From Tomocerus qinae (Eukaryota > Arthropoda > Collembola > Entomobryomorpha > Tomoceridae), in the NCBI GenBank assembly GCA_020055645.1, contig CM034546.1, positions 23,064,001 to 23,128,000 on the forward strand: 64,000 nucleotides of DNA, in the 5' to 3' direction. Positions 32,505-43,106 of the stretch are shown here, piece by piece; within the stretch, counting starts at the first letter, position 1, and each line of letters begins with the position of its first letter. Position numbers and translations under genes: made by a program. The notes under the pieces were generated by a model. The model had not been told where the DNA came from, did not search any database, and saw only the letters and a list, made by a program, of their open reading frames with translations.

Positions 32505-33154
32505 CTATGATGATAAATATGAAAAAATATTTTTTCACAATATACAGTCCTTTATGGCACATCATTTGGACATTGCGGGAGATCAGTGTGCCATGAGTAG
32601 TAACATTCTTGCTTTCGTGGAACCCCATACAGTTTCCACTGACTATTTGAATATCCCAACATACCACTGTGTTCATAGGACTGATTCGGAGCACGGGAGA
32701 AACTCTGAAGGCGCGCTTATTTTTTCAAAAATCTTGATGCTTCCACATTCGTTTACGACAATAACGGATATTACTGAAAAACGAGGACACTGCATTTTTT
32801 GTAAAATGGAATGCATCTGGTATAAATCTTATTATGACTTATAAATCTCCTAAGTATTCAAAGACTAAGTTTGTATCTAAGCTTGATGGCTTGTTATCTA
32901 CCATAGCTGAGAAAGTCGTAGTATTTGGCGATGTAAACATAAATATCCAAGATCAGAATGAATGTATTTTAAATGTTTTCCGTAAATACAATTTAAAAAG
33001 TAATCTCGATACAGCTCACTCTACTACCGATGGAGGGAGTCACATTGATATTTGCTTTTCTAACTTTGATGATTTAACAGCTTGGTGTTATGAAGGATAT
33101 TATAGCTACCACAAGGCAATTTGTATTGTGTGGCCGAAGTCTGGATTACAATGA
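32505..33154 (+). pseudogene. Helentron EEP (apurinic-like) endonuclease domain, degenerate
   Basis: After the helicase comes an endonuclease/exonuclease/phosphatase-type domain, the hallmark of Helentrons: FHNIQSF, ILAFVEPHTVS, VVFGDVNINI (GD-x-N motif) and SHIDICFSN. The final catalytic Ser-Asp-His motif reads Ser-Tyr-His (33104-33112), losing the Asp. A frameshift lies near 32830, where one frame ends at 32844 and the domain resumes in the frame open from 32834. Stop at 33152-33154. Confidence 0.7.
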
Positions 33155-33550
33155 TGAGTCAGTTAACTCTATTGAAAATGTAATTTCTACATACAAATAA
33201 TAATAATGTAGCTCATTTACTAATAATTGAATATAATATAACTTGAATACTATAAACCTACCTATAACGTGTTACCTATAAAGTTAATAAAATTTTATTT
33301 ATTGCAATGTTTCCAAGCAAGCCCGTGGTTTACTGATATTTAGATATCAACTGCCAGGTTGATATCAAATTTGAATTCTAATGATAACTGATTGTGGCTG
33401 AATACATGTGCTACCGTGCTACCATATGCAATAAGCAGATTTGAAACCAGTTATGTCGTGTTCATATTATTATCGAAGGACAACCAGACCACCAGAAAAT
33501 GTTTTTAAATCTTCCACTTCGATCCTGCGTATACGCCTGTTTGCCAACAG
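33155..33550 (+). other. Helentron 3' noncoding end with hairpins
   Basis: No coding sequence except the short frame entering gene D. Contains the right half of the subterminal inverted repeat (33365-33457), the internal inverted end CTTCGATCCT, the GCGTATACGC palindrome and the CTGTT/AACAG stem-loop, which is likely the rolling-circle termination signal. Confidence 0.65.
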
Positions 33551-33556
33551 TTTATT

Positions 33557-35430
33557 TTAAGGAGAAAGCGTGGTTTGTTGTGCTTTTATCAGAAGTAAAT
33601 GTCCAAGATGTCGAAGATGTACATTTGATATGGCCACAGACTATTAATGACGATCAACATGTGTTTGCTATGTGGCCGATATGCTCGGATAATTTCTGTC
33701 GAATGGATCGACCACTGCGTGAAATGGTGCTAAAAGATGTCATAGAAAAAAGTAACTTTGTGAAGAAATTTTTCCTTGTAAATTATGACTATGATACACT
33801 ATATCCATCCAAGTCAATTTATTATGGCCCTCCTCTGACTAATACGTTTGTAACATCTTATCAATTCGAACAATTTCACAAAATATCTCTTCCTATTATT
33901 TCTATTATATTGGAAAGATCTCTAAATTCTACTTTATCAATGGGCAAAATCTTCGATGATAATTTTATATCCCTCAAGTCAGTTCTATTTTATGGGAAGT
34001 TTAATTTCTTCGAAGGAACTACCTTGTCACTTTTCACTCAACGTTTTGGTCCATCCGTTATCTTAGTTCCAATCATGGAGGAGTCCTTCAATTTCATTTC
34101 CTGTGTTATTTTAGAAGACGAAAGTATCTCTTTCTATGGCTACATTCGACCTTTTCAACCCTACGCTTGGCTCGGAATCGTTGCCACTCTGTCCATTTTA
34201 ATTGCTTTCGTTCACGGAGTAACATATTGCAAAAGGGATGAAAATATTCCATTTCTTATGATCTGCTATGCATACATGTTAGAGGTTAGTTATTCACTGT
34301 CAGCAAAAGCGGATAAAGCATTCTGGATCAAATTGGTCATTGTTCCGTTATCGCTAATGCTCATCGTGTTGACCAACGCATACAAGGGAATAGTTATTAC
34401 AGATTTAGTAGAGCCACGCCCTGTAAAGATAATTGAATCTATTGAACAGTTAGCAAATCTTACACATGTTACAGTCATTGGCGAAATTTCTACTGGAAAT
34501 GACCTGGATCCTTTCTATTCCGGTCTAGAAATTCAAAAAATGTATCTCTATGGTTACTACCAAGAATGTTTGAGGCTAAATGGCACAGATCAGTATAACT
34601 CATCATATTGCAGAGCAAAGTTAGCACAAGCAGATTTTAAATTAGATATTATAGATCGCGCAATAGTTGAAGAAATGATTCAGAAATCTATTTCAGGGTC
34701 ACCAGATATCACTTTTAAATTTAGATATATGATCCGTTTAATGTTAGAGTATTACGGAAACTCTATTGCCACTCCTTTAAGCACTAGCAAAATATTGATG
34801 AAGCTCAAAGAAAAGGTTCAGATTTATCCTGGATTTCCTTTCAAAAACAGTGCCACACAGTGGATAGCTCAATGCAATAACTCAGCCCTGATTCTCTCAT
34901 CATCAACACTGCATCGTATTTTCAATGACTCCCACTGGAATCCTGAGAGTGGCGGAGTTGAACCGATTCATAAATTATATCGCGGAAGTGAAGAAACTTC
35001 ATTACTATCCATCCCTGTTTATTCCGGATTCATTTCCGATAGTAACCCTATGTTTACTCCTTTTCTTAGACAAAAGCTCAACTATTTAATGCACTCTGGA
35101 ATTTTTAACTTGTGGATAGAATACTACAACAGATGGAATTTCACCAAATGCAAAACATGTTGGACGAGACCTTCAGTGCGAGCTCTGACATTTCGTAACT
35201 CAAATATCGGTACCATATTTTACATATTTTTGACACTTGTACTTGCATACGCCATAGCATTTCTGTGGGAAACAAGAAGACCATTGAAGGAAAAAGTTGT
35301 TAAATTATGCTTTGGTCTATTCAAAGCAGCCAAGAAAGCAAAAAATAGCTGTTTTAAATGTCAATTCAACTATTTGGTCATCAAGTCCTCTTTTATTTAT
35401 TATTTATGTTCTACTAAGGATAAACCTTAA
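33557..35430 (+). pseudogene. IR-like gene D, 3' part (downstream of Helentron)
   Basis: Continues gene D exactly where the 5' part stops and is intact to the stop at 35430. It includes TM1, pore-like segment, TM3 with NAYKGIVITDLVEPRP, the S2-like lobe and TM4, nearly identical to gene C. A frame opens inside the Helentron end with an ATG at 33499 and reads in phase into the receptor, adding 19 transposon-derived codons. The predicted product has no obvious signal peptide and lacks about the first 190 residues. Expression from the transposon end is possible but unproven. Confidence 0.85.
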
Positions 35431-35997
35431 ACCCTTTTCATTAAACTTAAATGGCAACGTGTCCAAGATGTTGAGACAATTGTCGAACGTATAAGATTTT
35501 AATGATTACTATTTACATCTCATTCCACTAAATTCTCTATGGTACATTAGTAAGCCTCAATAAAAGTTAGCATGCACAAATAAATATAGCTTACTAATAA
35601 ATGTCAATAAAATGTAGAAAATGAAGTCAGAAGTATGAAGATTTAGTAAATTTAATTTGGAATTTTGTTCATTTTATTGTAAACTCAAAATATATACAAG
35701 GTTAATATCGAAAAAAGGAAAGTGATTTTAATTAATAATTGCCACGTGTAATTTGAAATAAGTCTGCCAAGGACAATTTGGTTAGTTTCATATTAATTAA
35801 TATGATAGTAATTGTTCAGTTAGCATTATATAAATGTTCATTGTGTCCATTAAAACCATTGATTGATGCATTGTTACAAGGCCCAATAAACCTTCTATAT
35901 GTTAAATATTTATCATACATTATTCTATTTAATACAGAGCTGATTTAAATATTGTTCATTTTCCTCTTACGCGAAGAAAATATCAAACGGAGACATA
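35431..35997. other. 3' flank of IR gene D and 5' flank of peptide gene 3
   Basis: Nearly identical to 19530-20096, including the AATAAA signal about 130 nt after the stop. No gene. Confidence 0.5.
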
Positions 35998-38540
35998 ATG
36001 GGAAATATTTCTTTGTTGATCTTCTGCTTTACGATTTTGGTAGTTTTCGTTTGTCAAGGTGAGAAAATGAATTACCATTTGCCTTTTGTAAGTCACAACT
36101 TATGTGTTTCCATTGTCGTTATTCTGGGGAGTATACAAATACATGCCATTTACTTCCACTAAAAGTGAACTAAAGAATATTAAAATTACATTTTTTGAAA
36201 TTACACTGTTGATCTACAACATTTTTTGCAAAGTTGAACAATTGGGAACTAAAAGCAAGTTCCGATTAATTATGGTTAAATTTCTTCAACAAATGGTTAC
36301 AATATTAGAAAAAGTCATTCAAAATGTCAAATATTATTATAATCTTATTTTTAAAACTCAGTGGCATGTGGAATAAATAATACTTTAGTTCCTTGTATCA
36401 AAATACACTCTGGAAATACTTATTTTGTTAATAATTTAAATAAATGTTTGTGTGGCTTTTATAGTACAGAAATTATTTTGTATCTAATAATTTTTTTATA
36501 GGGAATACACTTTCAAAGAGGTCATTTTTTGAAGATGATATTGCTGACGAAATGTATTCTTTGAGCCGGAATAAGCGACATCGTTTTCCTGCGCAACGTG
36601 CTCCAGTAATTCTCACTTTTTCGTAGCAAAGAAATGGATTGTCATGAGCTTATTTAGTTAGAAAATTGACAGCTTCGGGTTTGATATTATATTAATGGTA
36701 GTAATTATGGCCGAGTTAATATTATCCCTCTTAACTTGATAAAGATTTATTCGAATGAAGGATTATATCGTCTGCTTAATATTACAACGTAACCAGCCAT
36801 TTCATCATGACTGCTACAAAGTAACAAACCATTTTATCATAGCTGAGACAAAGTAACAAACCATTTTATCATGGCTGCGGCAATGTAATAAACCTAACTC
36901 CTGATACATTGGTTTGTTACATTGTCGCGGTCATGATAAACTGGTTTGTTACTTTGTCTTAGCCATGATAAAATGGTTTGTTACTTTGTAGCAGTCATGA
37001 TAAAATGGCTTGTTACTTAGTAATGTTAAGCAGACGATATGTAAGTTTCGTTATAATTAACTGGGAATATTTATTTCCGAGCAGGGTATATTAAAATGGT
37101 CTTATGTAAATTGGTCTTAGTCTTTTGGGCATATGTAAACTCGTCCTCCCGCAAAATCAACTGGTCCTTCCGAAAAGTAAACTGGTATTACCATGACGAC
37201 TATAGATATGATGTATAATATAGTATGCTAAATGATAATCCAAAACTAATTCTTGCAAATTACGGAATACAACACTTCAGACTTCTGTAGAACTTGATGC
37301 TGTGTACTATGCAGTGTACAAAATTTACCACTTTTTAGGCTTTTTACCATCACAGTGGTAAAAATGCACTTAATGGTACAAATACATTTAATGGTAAAAA
37401 TGGTAAATATTTGAGATTGATTAGACAGCTTACTACAGATATTAGAATTCCTAAAATATAAAGGTTTTAAAAGTTTATTTTCTATGAAACATAATTTCCA
37501 ATTAGCCCCTTAATTAATTATCAAATTAACCAAGTAAATATTACTAAAACCAACATTGCATTTATTTTGGTATCGTCAAATTAAAATTGATTTGAAGGCA
37601 ATTTAGTAGCAATTAATTTCTCAATCGGCAAATAAGGGCTATAGCTATTAATGCCCACATTTGTTAAATCTAACTCTGATTGGTGAAAACTTATCAATTA
37701 GTAACAACAATCATCAGCTGCTAAGCTATTTCATACTTTGGCACCGAAATTTTATTCAAAATCTACACACGAAATTTAAACGAAACAATTTTTACCATTT
37801 TTTACCATTTTTACCACTTACCCCTACTTTTTAGGTAGTGGTATTTAACGTTAAATACCATTAAAAACCACTTACCACTGGTAAGTGGTAAATGGTATTT
37901 TGTACACTGGTACTATAGCTATAACATTAGTAAAATTTTAGAAAGGTAGAGATAAGTTAGAGCAGAAAGGCTTCGCATAGAGATTTACAGGAAACACGTA
38001 AGAAGCATATTGATACATTCATATGGAAAGGGAAGAAAGCCAGATATATTAATTTACATTCCCAAATTAAAAGCACTATTGCAACGTGCAACACAAGACA
38101 TTTTAAACGCTATTGATGCGTATTGGCATACCTGACGTGATAGACAATGGTTTAAATCTGCGGTTTTGTATAATTCACTTGTAACTATTTCAATGTTAAT
38201 TGATTGTTAATTTCTAATTCTTTTTTTTATGCACATGAAATGATTAATAAACATGTAACGTTTATACAAATTATTTAGCAAACAGTCAGACATTCAGACT
38301 CATTAGACCAGTTTACTTTTTCCGGAAGACCAGTTGGATTTGCCTGAAGACCAGTTAACTTATGCTCGAAGACCAATTTACTAAGACCCGTTTATGTAGC
38401 ACCTATGAAAATATATATTTGTAACTTTTTAGACCAAATGCAAAATAAATATGAGCGCAACTTGCGTTCGAGACTGGGACTGTTGCTCAAAGAACTGTTG
38501 TGTGATAGGATCTGCATACCCTATAAGAATGTGCTGTTAA
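35998..38540 (+). CDS. Secreted cysteine-rich (knottin-like) peptide precursor, copy 3, three exons
   Basis: Exons 35998-36058, 36502-36605 and 38433-38540, with splice sites and phases as in copies 1 and 2. Exon 3 keeps all eight cysteines. Relative to copy 1, a Gln between the second and third cysteines becomes Asp (two base changes in one codon), and the Lys-Leu before the last Cys pair becomes Arg-Met. Intron 2 is enlarged by a hAT-type insertion (37312-37909) inside the older fold-back element, which leaves both splice sites untouched. Function unknown. Confidence 0.68.
36768..37037. mobile_element. TA-flanked fold-back MITE, copy 3 (270 bp)
   Basis: As copies 1 and 2, with intermediate arm length: 270 bp is one 32-bp step from each. 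Confidence 0.65.
37096..38391. mobile_element. Fold-back element with GGTCTTC-repeat arms, copy 3 (interrupted by hAT MITE)
   Basis: Same arms as copies 1 and 2, about 690 bp after subtracting the nested hAT-type element. One arm has a one-base deletion in a poly-A run (CCGAAAAGTAA). Confidence 0.6.
37312..37909. mobile_element. Non-autonomous hAT-type element (598 bp) with 8-bp target duplication
   Basis: Terminal inverted repeats CAGTGTACAAAAT / ATTTTGTACACTG, with subterminal TTACCA/TGGTAA words repeated in both orientations. It is flanked by GTACTATG (37304-37311) and GTACTATA (37910-37917), an 8-bp duplication with one mismatch. Units 1 and 2 have the empty site TGTACTATGGCTATAAC. No open frame. 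The CAGTG tip and 8-bp duplication indicate hAT. Confidence 0.85.
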
Positions 38541-38647
38541 TTGTGAGATTTTCAAGAAAATGGATCTTTCAAATAGAATATGGAATTCAAAAATTATGAA
38601 AAAAATTGAAGGTTTTCTGCACTTCATTTAATAATGGCAAAGAAATA

Positions 38648-38950
38648 TTAATCGAAACTTATAACAATTACAGGTTGTTTTATGTCTTGTTTATTAATTT
38701 GGAGGATTAGTATTGTAACAAGAATATACAAATAAATTTCAAAAGTCATGGATGAATAGATGATTGAAATAAGAAATGTGTGCTGCTTTTGTTCATAAAA
38801 ATCGTCCAAATCATACTCGTCGTTATCATCAGAGAGACACTGTTCTGCCAGTTTCTTTGATTGCAATTTCAAAACCAATCGATGGCATTTGATTTCCTCC
38901 CTGTTAGGACCAACGTATAGTATATAGTAAAAGGTCATTGTATATTTCAT
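38648..38950 (-). pseudogene. BTB/POZ-domain fragment, copy 3
   Basis: Open 100-codon minus-strand frame with the same partial BTB core as copy 2 (Lys rather than Met in LQSKKLAEQ). The reading frame is intact, but the domain is incomplete and unit 1 carries a frameshift, so a functional protein is unlikely. Confidence 0.4.
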
Positions 38951-39221
38951 TTTCTAACTCAATTCTCCATTTCTCTAATATTTTCTTATTTTGAAAATTC
39001 TTCCGCCAGATTATGTCTTTCTTTTTTATTTCTGCCAATCCATGGTTTTAAGTTCCGTCATTCAGGCCTCTTATTCCGTTGGATGGCTACGATGGCACAA
39101 AATTTATGTTTATTTTTATATTCACTTAGTTGAGATTATTGACAATTGCTGACTATTATGAATCAACTAATTTGGTGGTTTAGAGGGAGTTAGCATGCGC
39201 ATTTTGATTTTTTGCTTTCAA

Positions 39222-39351
39222 GGAACATGCATATATTACGTCCGCAGTTGATGGGAGGAGCTAGGCGATGCCCAGAAGTAGTACAGTCAGCACTTGTGGT
39301 TGCGTTACAGAAGGCGAAGGGGTTTTACGTTACGTAATATATGCAGGTTCC
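39222..39351. repeat. Short inverted-repeat element, copy 3
   Basis: Counterpart of 15640-15769 and 22807-22935. Confidence 0.5.
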
Positions 39352-40671
39352 CTAGGCTCTCCTACCAGACATAGATAGTCTAGGAATTTTTTTCCTTTAT
39401 ACGATTATATTATAGATATACAAGCTATCCGGATACTCTCAAACCTCTTGTGTGTCCCATACCAGTTAATTGGCAGCCGTAAAATGGAGTAAAATTAAAC
39501 GATCTAACGTGTATACATGCGTTAAATATAATAATATGCATAAATGCATAGTATACATATGCATATTGTATCTATGGTTTACAGATACTCTTTATAAAAC
39601 AAAAAAAAGTTTATAAAAAGTTTTGTTGTTTTTATAGAAACTTCGATTTGAAGATTTTTCCTTTGTAATTGGTGAATCATCCTTTGACAATTAAACGTTT
39701 GGCTGAATTTCTTTTTAACTTTGTCAGAATTGCAGCTTTTAAATATAAACGCTCTGAGGTAGAAAAGAAGGTGATAGATATACTGTTGGGAAATAAGGTG
39801 TCATAGTCATATAATGATATTAATATACTACCAAACTTATAATAAACGGGATAAATATAAATGCATGTATTTGGGTTAGCTCATCTAGAAAATAATACCT
39901 ACTAATCATTTAAGTCTTATTCTTACAAGAACATAGTCACGTAAAAAAATAGCAAGCAAAATATTCTCTACATCATGGCTTCCCTAATAGCTTACTGTCT
40001 TTGAATATCAATTTATTATTTAGTGAAAATACGGAGCTTAATAATGTAAGCATTACTTAGCAATCAACTTAAAACATAAAATGCTCATTAGTCATTAATC
40101 ATTAAACGTTATTCGTGAGAAATGTAAGACGCTTAAAATATTAGACTCAGGCACATATTGAGAGGGGGCCGAAGGGGCACGTACTCCGTACTCTCCCAAT
40201 TTCTAGTAAAAGACCAATTTTTGTCAAAAAATAGAAATCCAAAAAATTAGAAATAAATGTCATAATTTTACCAAAATATTTTGATGTGATCCCCTTTGAT
40301 GAAATTACTGGATACTTGCCAGTATTAACCAATAGAAGTCAATACTAACCTTTAGTTGAGCAGATGTCATGTACTGAGAAAAACTTATTGTTGTTCAAAC
40401 GATTTCTTACTGTGTAAGAAAAATTAATTAATAATCGCGAATTGTGTTTGATATATCGTTGCTTAGCAATGTGAGTATGACTTGAATGCTTATCCCGTAA
40501 TCGGCTAGCAATTTTTACTCTGAGAAAAAGTTTTTTTTGTGTTCAGACAACTTCTTACTATATAAGGTTTAATATACAGTATTTGACCGTCTTCTTTCTT
40601 TCACTACTTATTATTCATATCCGGATAGACTCTTTCAAACTATTCCCATTAATTAACAAGTGAAACAAAAA

Positions 40672-43106
40672 ATGTCACCCATTTTGCTGTGGTTACTTAT
40701 AGTGACTGAATTGTGTTTTGGATGGAGTCTAAAGGATATTGTCCACCTTGAAGAAAACTGTTACATTAATTTGATATTACAACCAAAAGTTTTGAATTCG
40801 CAATCAGAAGAACTGTCAAGTAACGAATTACAAGAAATCAACATTCCTTATGCGTTCACTAAACTAAAATTTGACGAAAATGAAAAAGAGTGCAACTATA
40901 AAAATGTATTTTATTCACACCATCGGAAATCTCCTTATTATTCAATATGCAAAAGAAAATTTGACAGAAAAGTTAGATTCAGACACTCATCGCCACGTCT
41001 AACTACTCGTTTAAATTGTGTCGCCAATATTGCATTTAATTTTGATCCAACCTATTATACAGATAATCTTATAATAAGTTATTTCAGCACTCATTCCGAG
41101 GAAGTTTTTAATTCCGTAACACTGAATCACGAAGCGAATGTAATGTACAACTGGGCGGAATATTCTTCTGTGTACATGCTCGTTGACAAAAATGTTCTTG
41201 AGATCGCAAAGTCATATTCCAATGTTCATGACTACTTTTATTTTAAGGAGAAAGCGTGGTTTGTTGTGCTTTTATCAGACGTAAATGTCCAAGATGTCGA
41301 AGATGTATATTTAATATGGCCACAGACTATTAATGACGATCAACATGTGTTTGCTATGTGGCCGATATGCTCGGATAATTTCTGTCGAATGGATCGACCA
41401 CTGCGTGAAATGGTGCTAAAAGATGTCATAGAAAAAAGTAACTTTGTGAAGAAATTTTTCCTTGTAAATTATGACTATGTTCACTATATCCATCCAAGTC
41501 AATTTATTATGGCCCTCCTCTGACTAATACGTTTGTAACATCTTATCAATTCGAACAATTTCACAAAATATCTCTTCCTATTATTTCTATTATATTGGAA
41601 AAATCTCTAAATTCTACTTTATCAATGGGGAATATCTTCGATGATAATTTTATATCTCTCAAATCAGTTCTATTTTATGGGAAGTTTAATTTCTTCGAAA
41701 GAAATACCTTGACACTTTTCACTCAACGTTTTGGTCCATCCGTTATCTTAGTTCCAATCATGGAAGAGTCCTTCAATTTCATTTCCTGCGTTATTTTAGA
41801 AGACGAAAGTATCTCTTTCTATGGCTACATTCGACCTTTTCAACCCTACGCTTGGCTCGGAATCGTTGCCACTCTGTCCATTTTAATTGCTTTCGTTCAC
41901 GGAGTGACATATTGCAAAAGGGATGAAAATATTCCATTTCTTATGATCTGCTATGCATACAGGTCAGTTACTCTCTGTCAGCAAAAGCGGGTAAAGCATT
42001 CTGGATCAAATTGGTCATTGTTCCGTTATCGCTAATGCTCATCGTGTTGACCAACGCATACAAGGGAATAGTTATTACAGATTTAGTAGAGCCACGCCCT
42101 GTAAAGATAATTGAATCTATTGAACAGTTAGCAAATCTTACACATGTTACAGTCATTGGCGAAATTTCTACCGGAAATGACCTGGATCCTTTCTATTCCG
42201 GTCTAGAAATTCAAAAAATGTATCTCTATGGTTACTACCAAGAATGTTTGAGGTTCAATGGCACAGATCAGTATAACTCATCATATTGCAGAGCAAAGTT
42301 AGCACAGGCAGATTTTGAATTAGATATTATAGATCGCGCAATAGTTGAAGAAATGATTCAGAAATCTATTTCAGGGTCACCAGATATCACTTTTAAATTT
42401 AGATATATGATCCGTTTAATGTTAGAGTATTACGGAAACTCTATTGCCACTCCTTTAAGCAATAGCAAAATATTGATGAAGCTCAAAGAAAAGGTTCAGA
42501 TTTATCCTGGATTTCCTTTCAAAAACAGTGCCACACAGTGGATAGCTCAATGCAATAACTCAGCCCTGATTATCTCATCATCAACACTCCATCGTATTTT
42601 CAATGACTCCCACTGGAATCCTAACAGTGGCGGAGTTGAACCTATTCATAAATTATATCGCGGTAATGAAGAAACTTCATTGCTATCCATCCCTATTTAT
42701 TCCGGATTCATTTCTGATAGTAACCCCATGTTTACTCCTTTTCTTAGACAAAAGCTCAACTATTTGATGCACTCTGGGATTTTTAACTTGTGGTTAGAAT
42801 ACTACAACAGATGGAATTTCACCAAATGTAAAACATGTTGTACCGGACCTTCAGTCCGAGCTCTGACATTTCGTAACTCAAATATCGGTACCATATTTTA
42901 TATATTTTTGACACTTGTACTTGCACGCCATAGCATTTCTGCGGGAAACAAGAAGACCTTTGAAGGAAAAAGTTGTTATATTATGCTTTGGTCTATTCAA
43001 AGCAGCCAAGAAAGCAAAAAATAGCTGCTTTAAATGTCAAACCAACTATTTGGTCATTAAGTCCTCTTTTATTTATTATTTATGTTCTACTAAGGATAAA
43101 CCTTAA
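40672..43106 (+). pseudogene. IR-like pseudogene E (three frameshifting deletions)
   Basis: Starts at the ATG at 40672 and is very similar to genes C and D throughout. Relative to them it has a 1-nt deletion near 41479 (ectodomain), a 7-nt deletion near 41961 (removing part of CATGTTAGAGG between the pore-like segment and TM3), and a 2-nt deletion near 42925 (TM4). Net loss is 10 nt; each shifts the frame. It also has a Trp-to-Cys change in the KTCW motif. The first frame ends at 41523, giving a truncated ectodomain without membrane segments. It is adjacent to satellite DNA, which may explain relaxed constraint. Confidence 0.88.

Larger units (their letters stand above)
24827..33556 (+). mobile_element. 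Helentron/Helitron2-type rolling-circle transposon (8,730 bp) inside IR gene D
   Basis: Removing 24827-33556 restores gene D exactly to the sequence of C and E, so both junctions are known. The 5' end begins AGGATCGAAG. The matching inverted copy CTTCGATCCT (33517-33526) is not at the 3' tip but about 24 bp inside. It is followed by the palindrome GCGTATACGC (33527-33536) and a stem-loop CTGTT-tgcc-AACAG (33537-33550). Asymmetric inverted ends with 3' hairpins, and insertion at a T/T site, fit Helitron2/Helentron elements as I know them. TTTATT occurs at both junctions (24821-24826, 33551-33556): either a 6-bp duplication or target-like sequence at the 3' tip. A longer subterminal inverted repeat pairs about 24946-25030 with 33365-33457. 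Contents in order: noncoding repeats, zinc-binding N-terminal region, HUH Rep, Pif1-like helicase, EEP endonuclease, all damaged. Confidence 0.88.
19536..35430 (+). repeat. Amplified unit 2 (peptide gene - BTB fragment - IR gene D split by Helentron)
   Basis: Same order as unit 1. Stop-to-stop distance C to D is 15,901 bp; minus the 8,730-bp Helentron it is 7,171 bp. Very similar to unit 3 over its whole length. Confidence 0.8.
38541..40671. other. Spacer between peptide gene 3 and IR pseudogene E
   Basis: Contains the antisense BTB fragment, the short inverted-repeat element (39222-39351) and the IR promoter-like region. Otherwise AT-rich, with no gene supported. Confidence 0.6.
35437..43106 (+). 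repeat. Amplified unit 3 (peptide gene - BTB fragment - IR pseudogene E)
   Basis: Third head-to-tail unit. Stop-to-stop distance D to E is 7,676 bp, of which 606 bp is a hAT-type insertion with its target duplication. Similarity to the other units ends right after the stop of E. Confidence 0.8.

Noticed and set aside
24827-33556. Classical Helitron with 5' TC and 3' CTRR ends inserted at A/T
   Set aside because: The ends do not show TC or CTRR. Asymmetric inverted ends, 3' hairpins and an EEP endonuclease indicate the Helentron/Helitron2 type.
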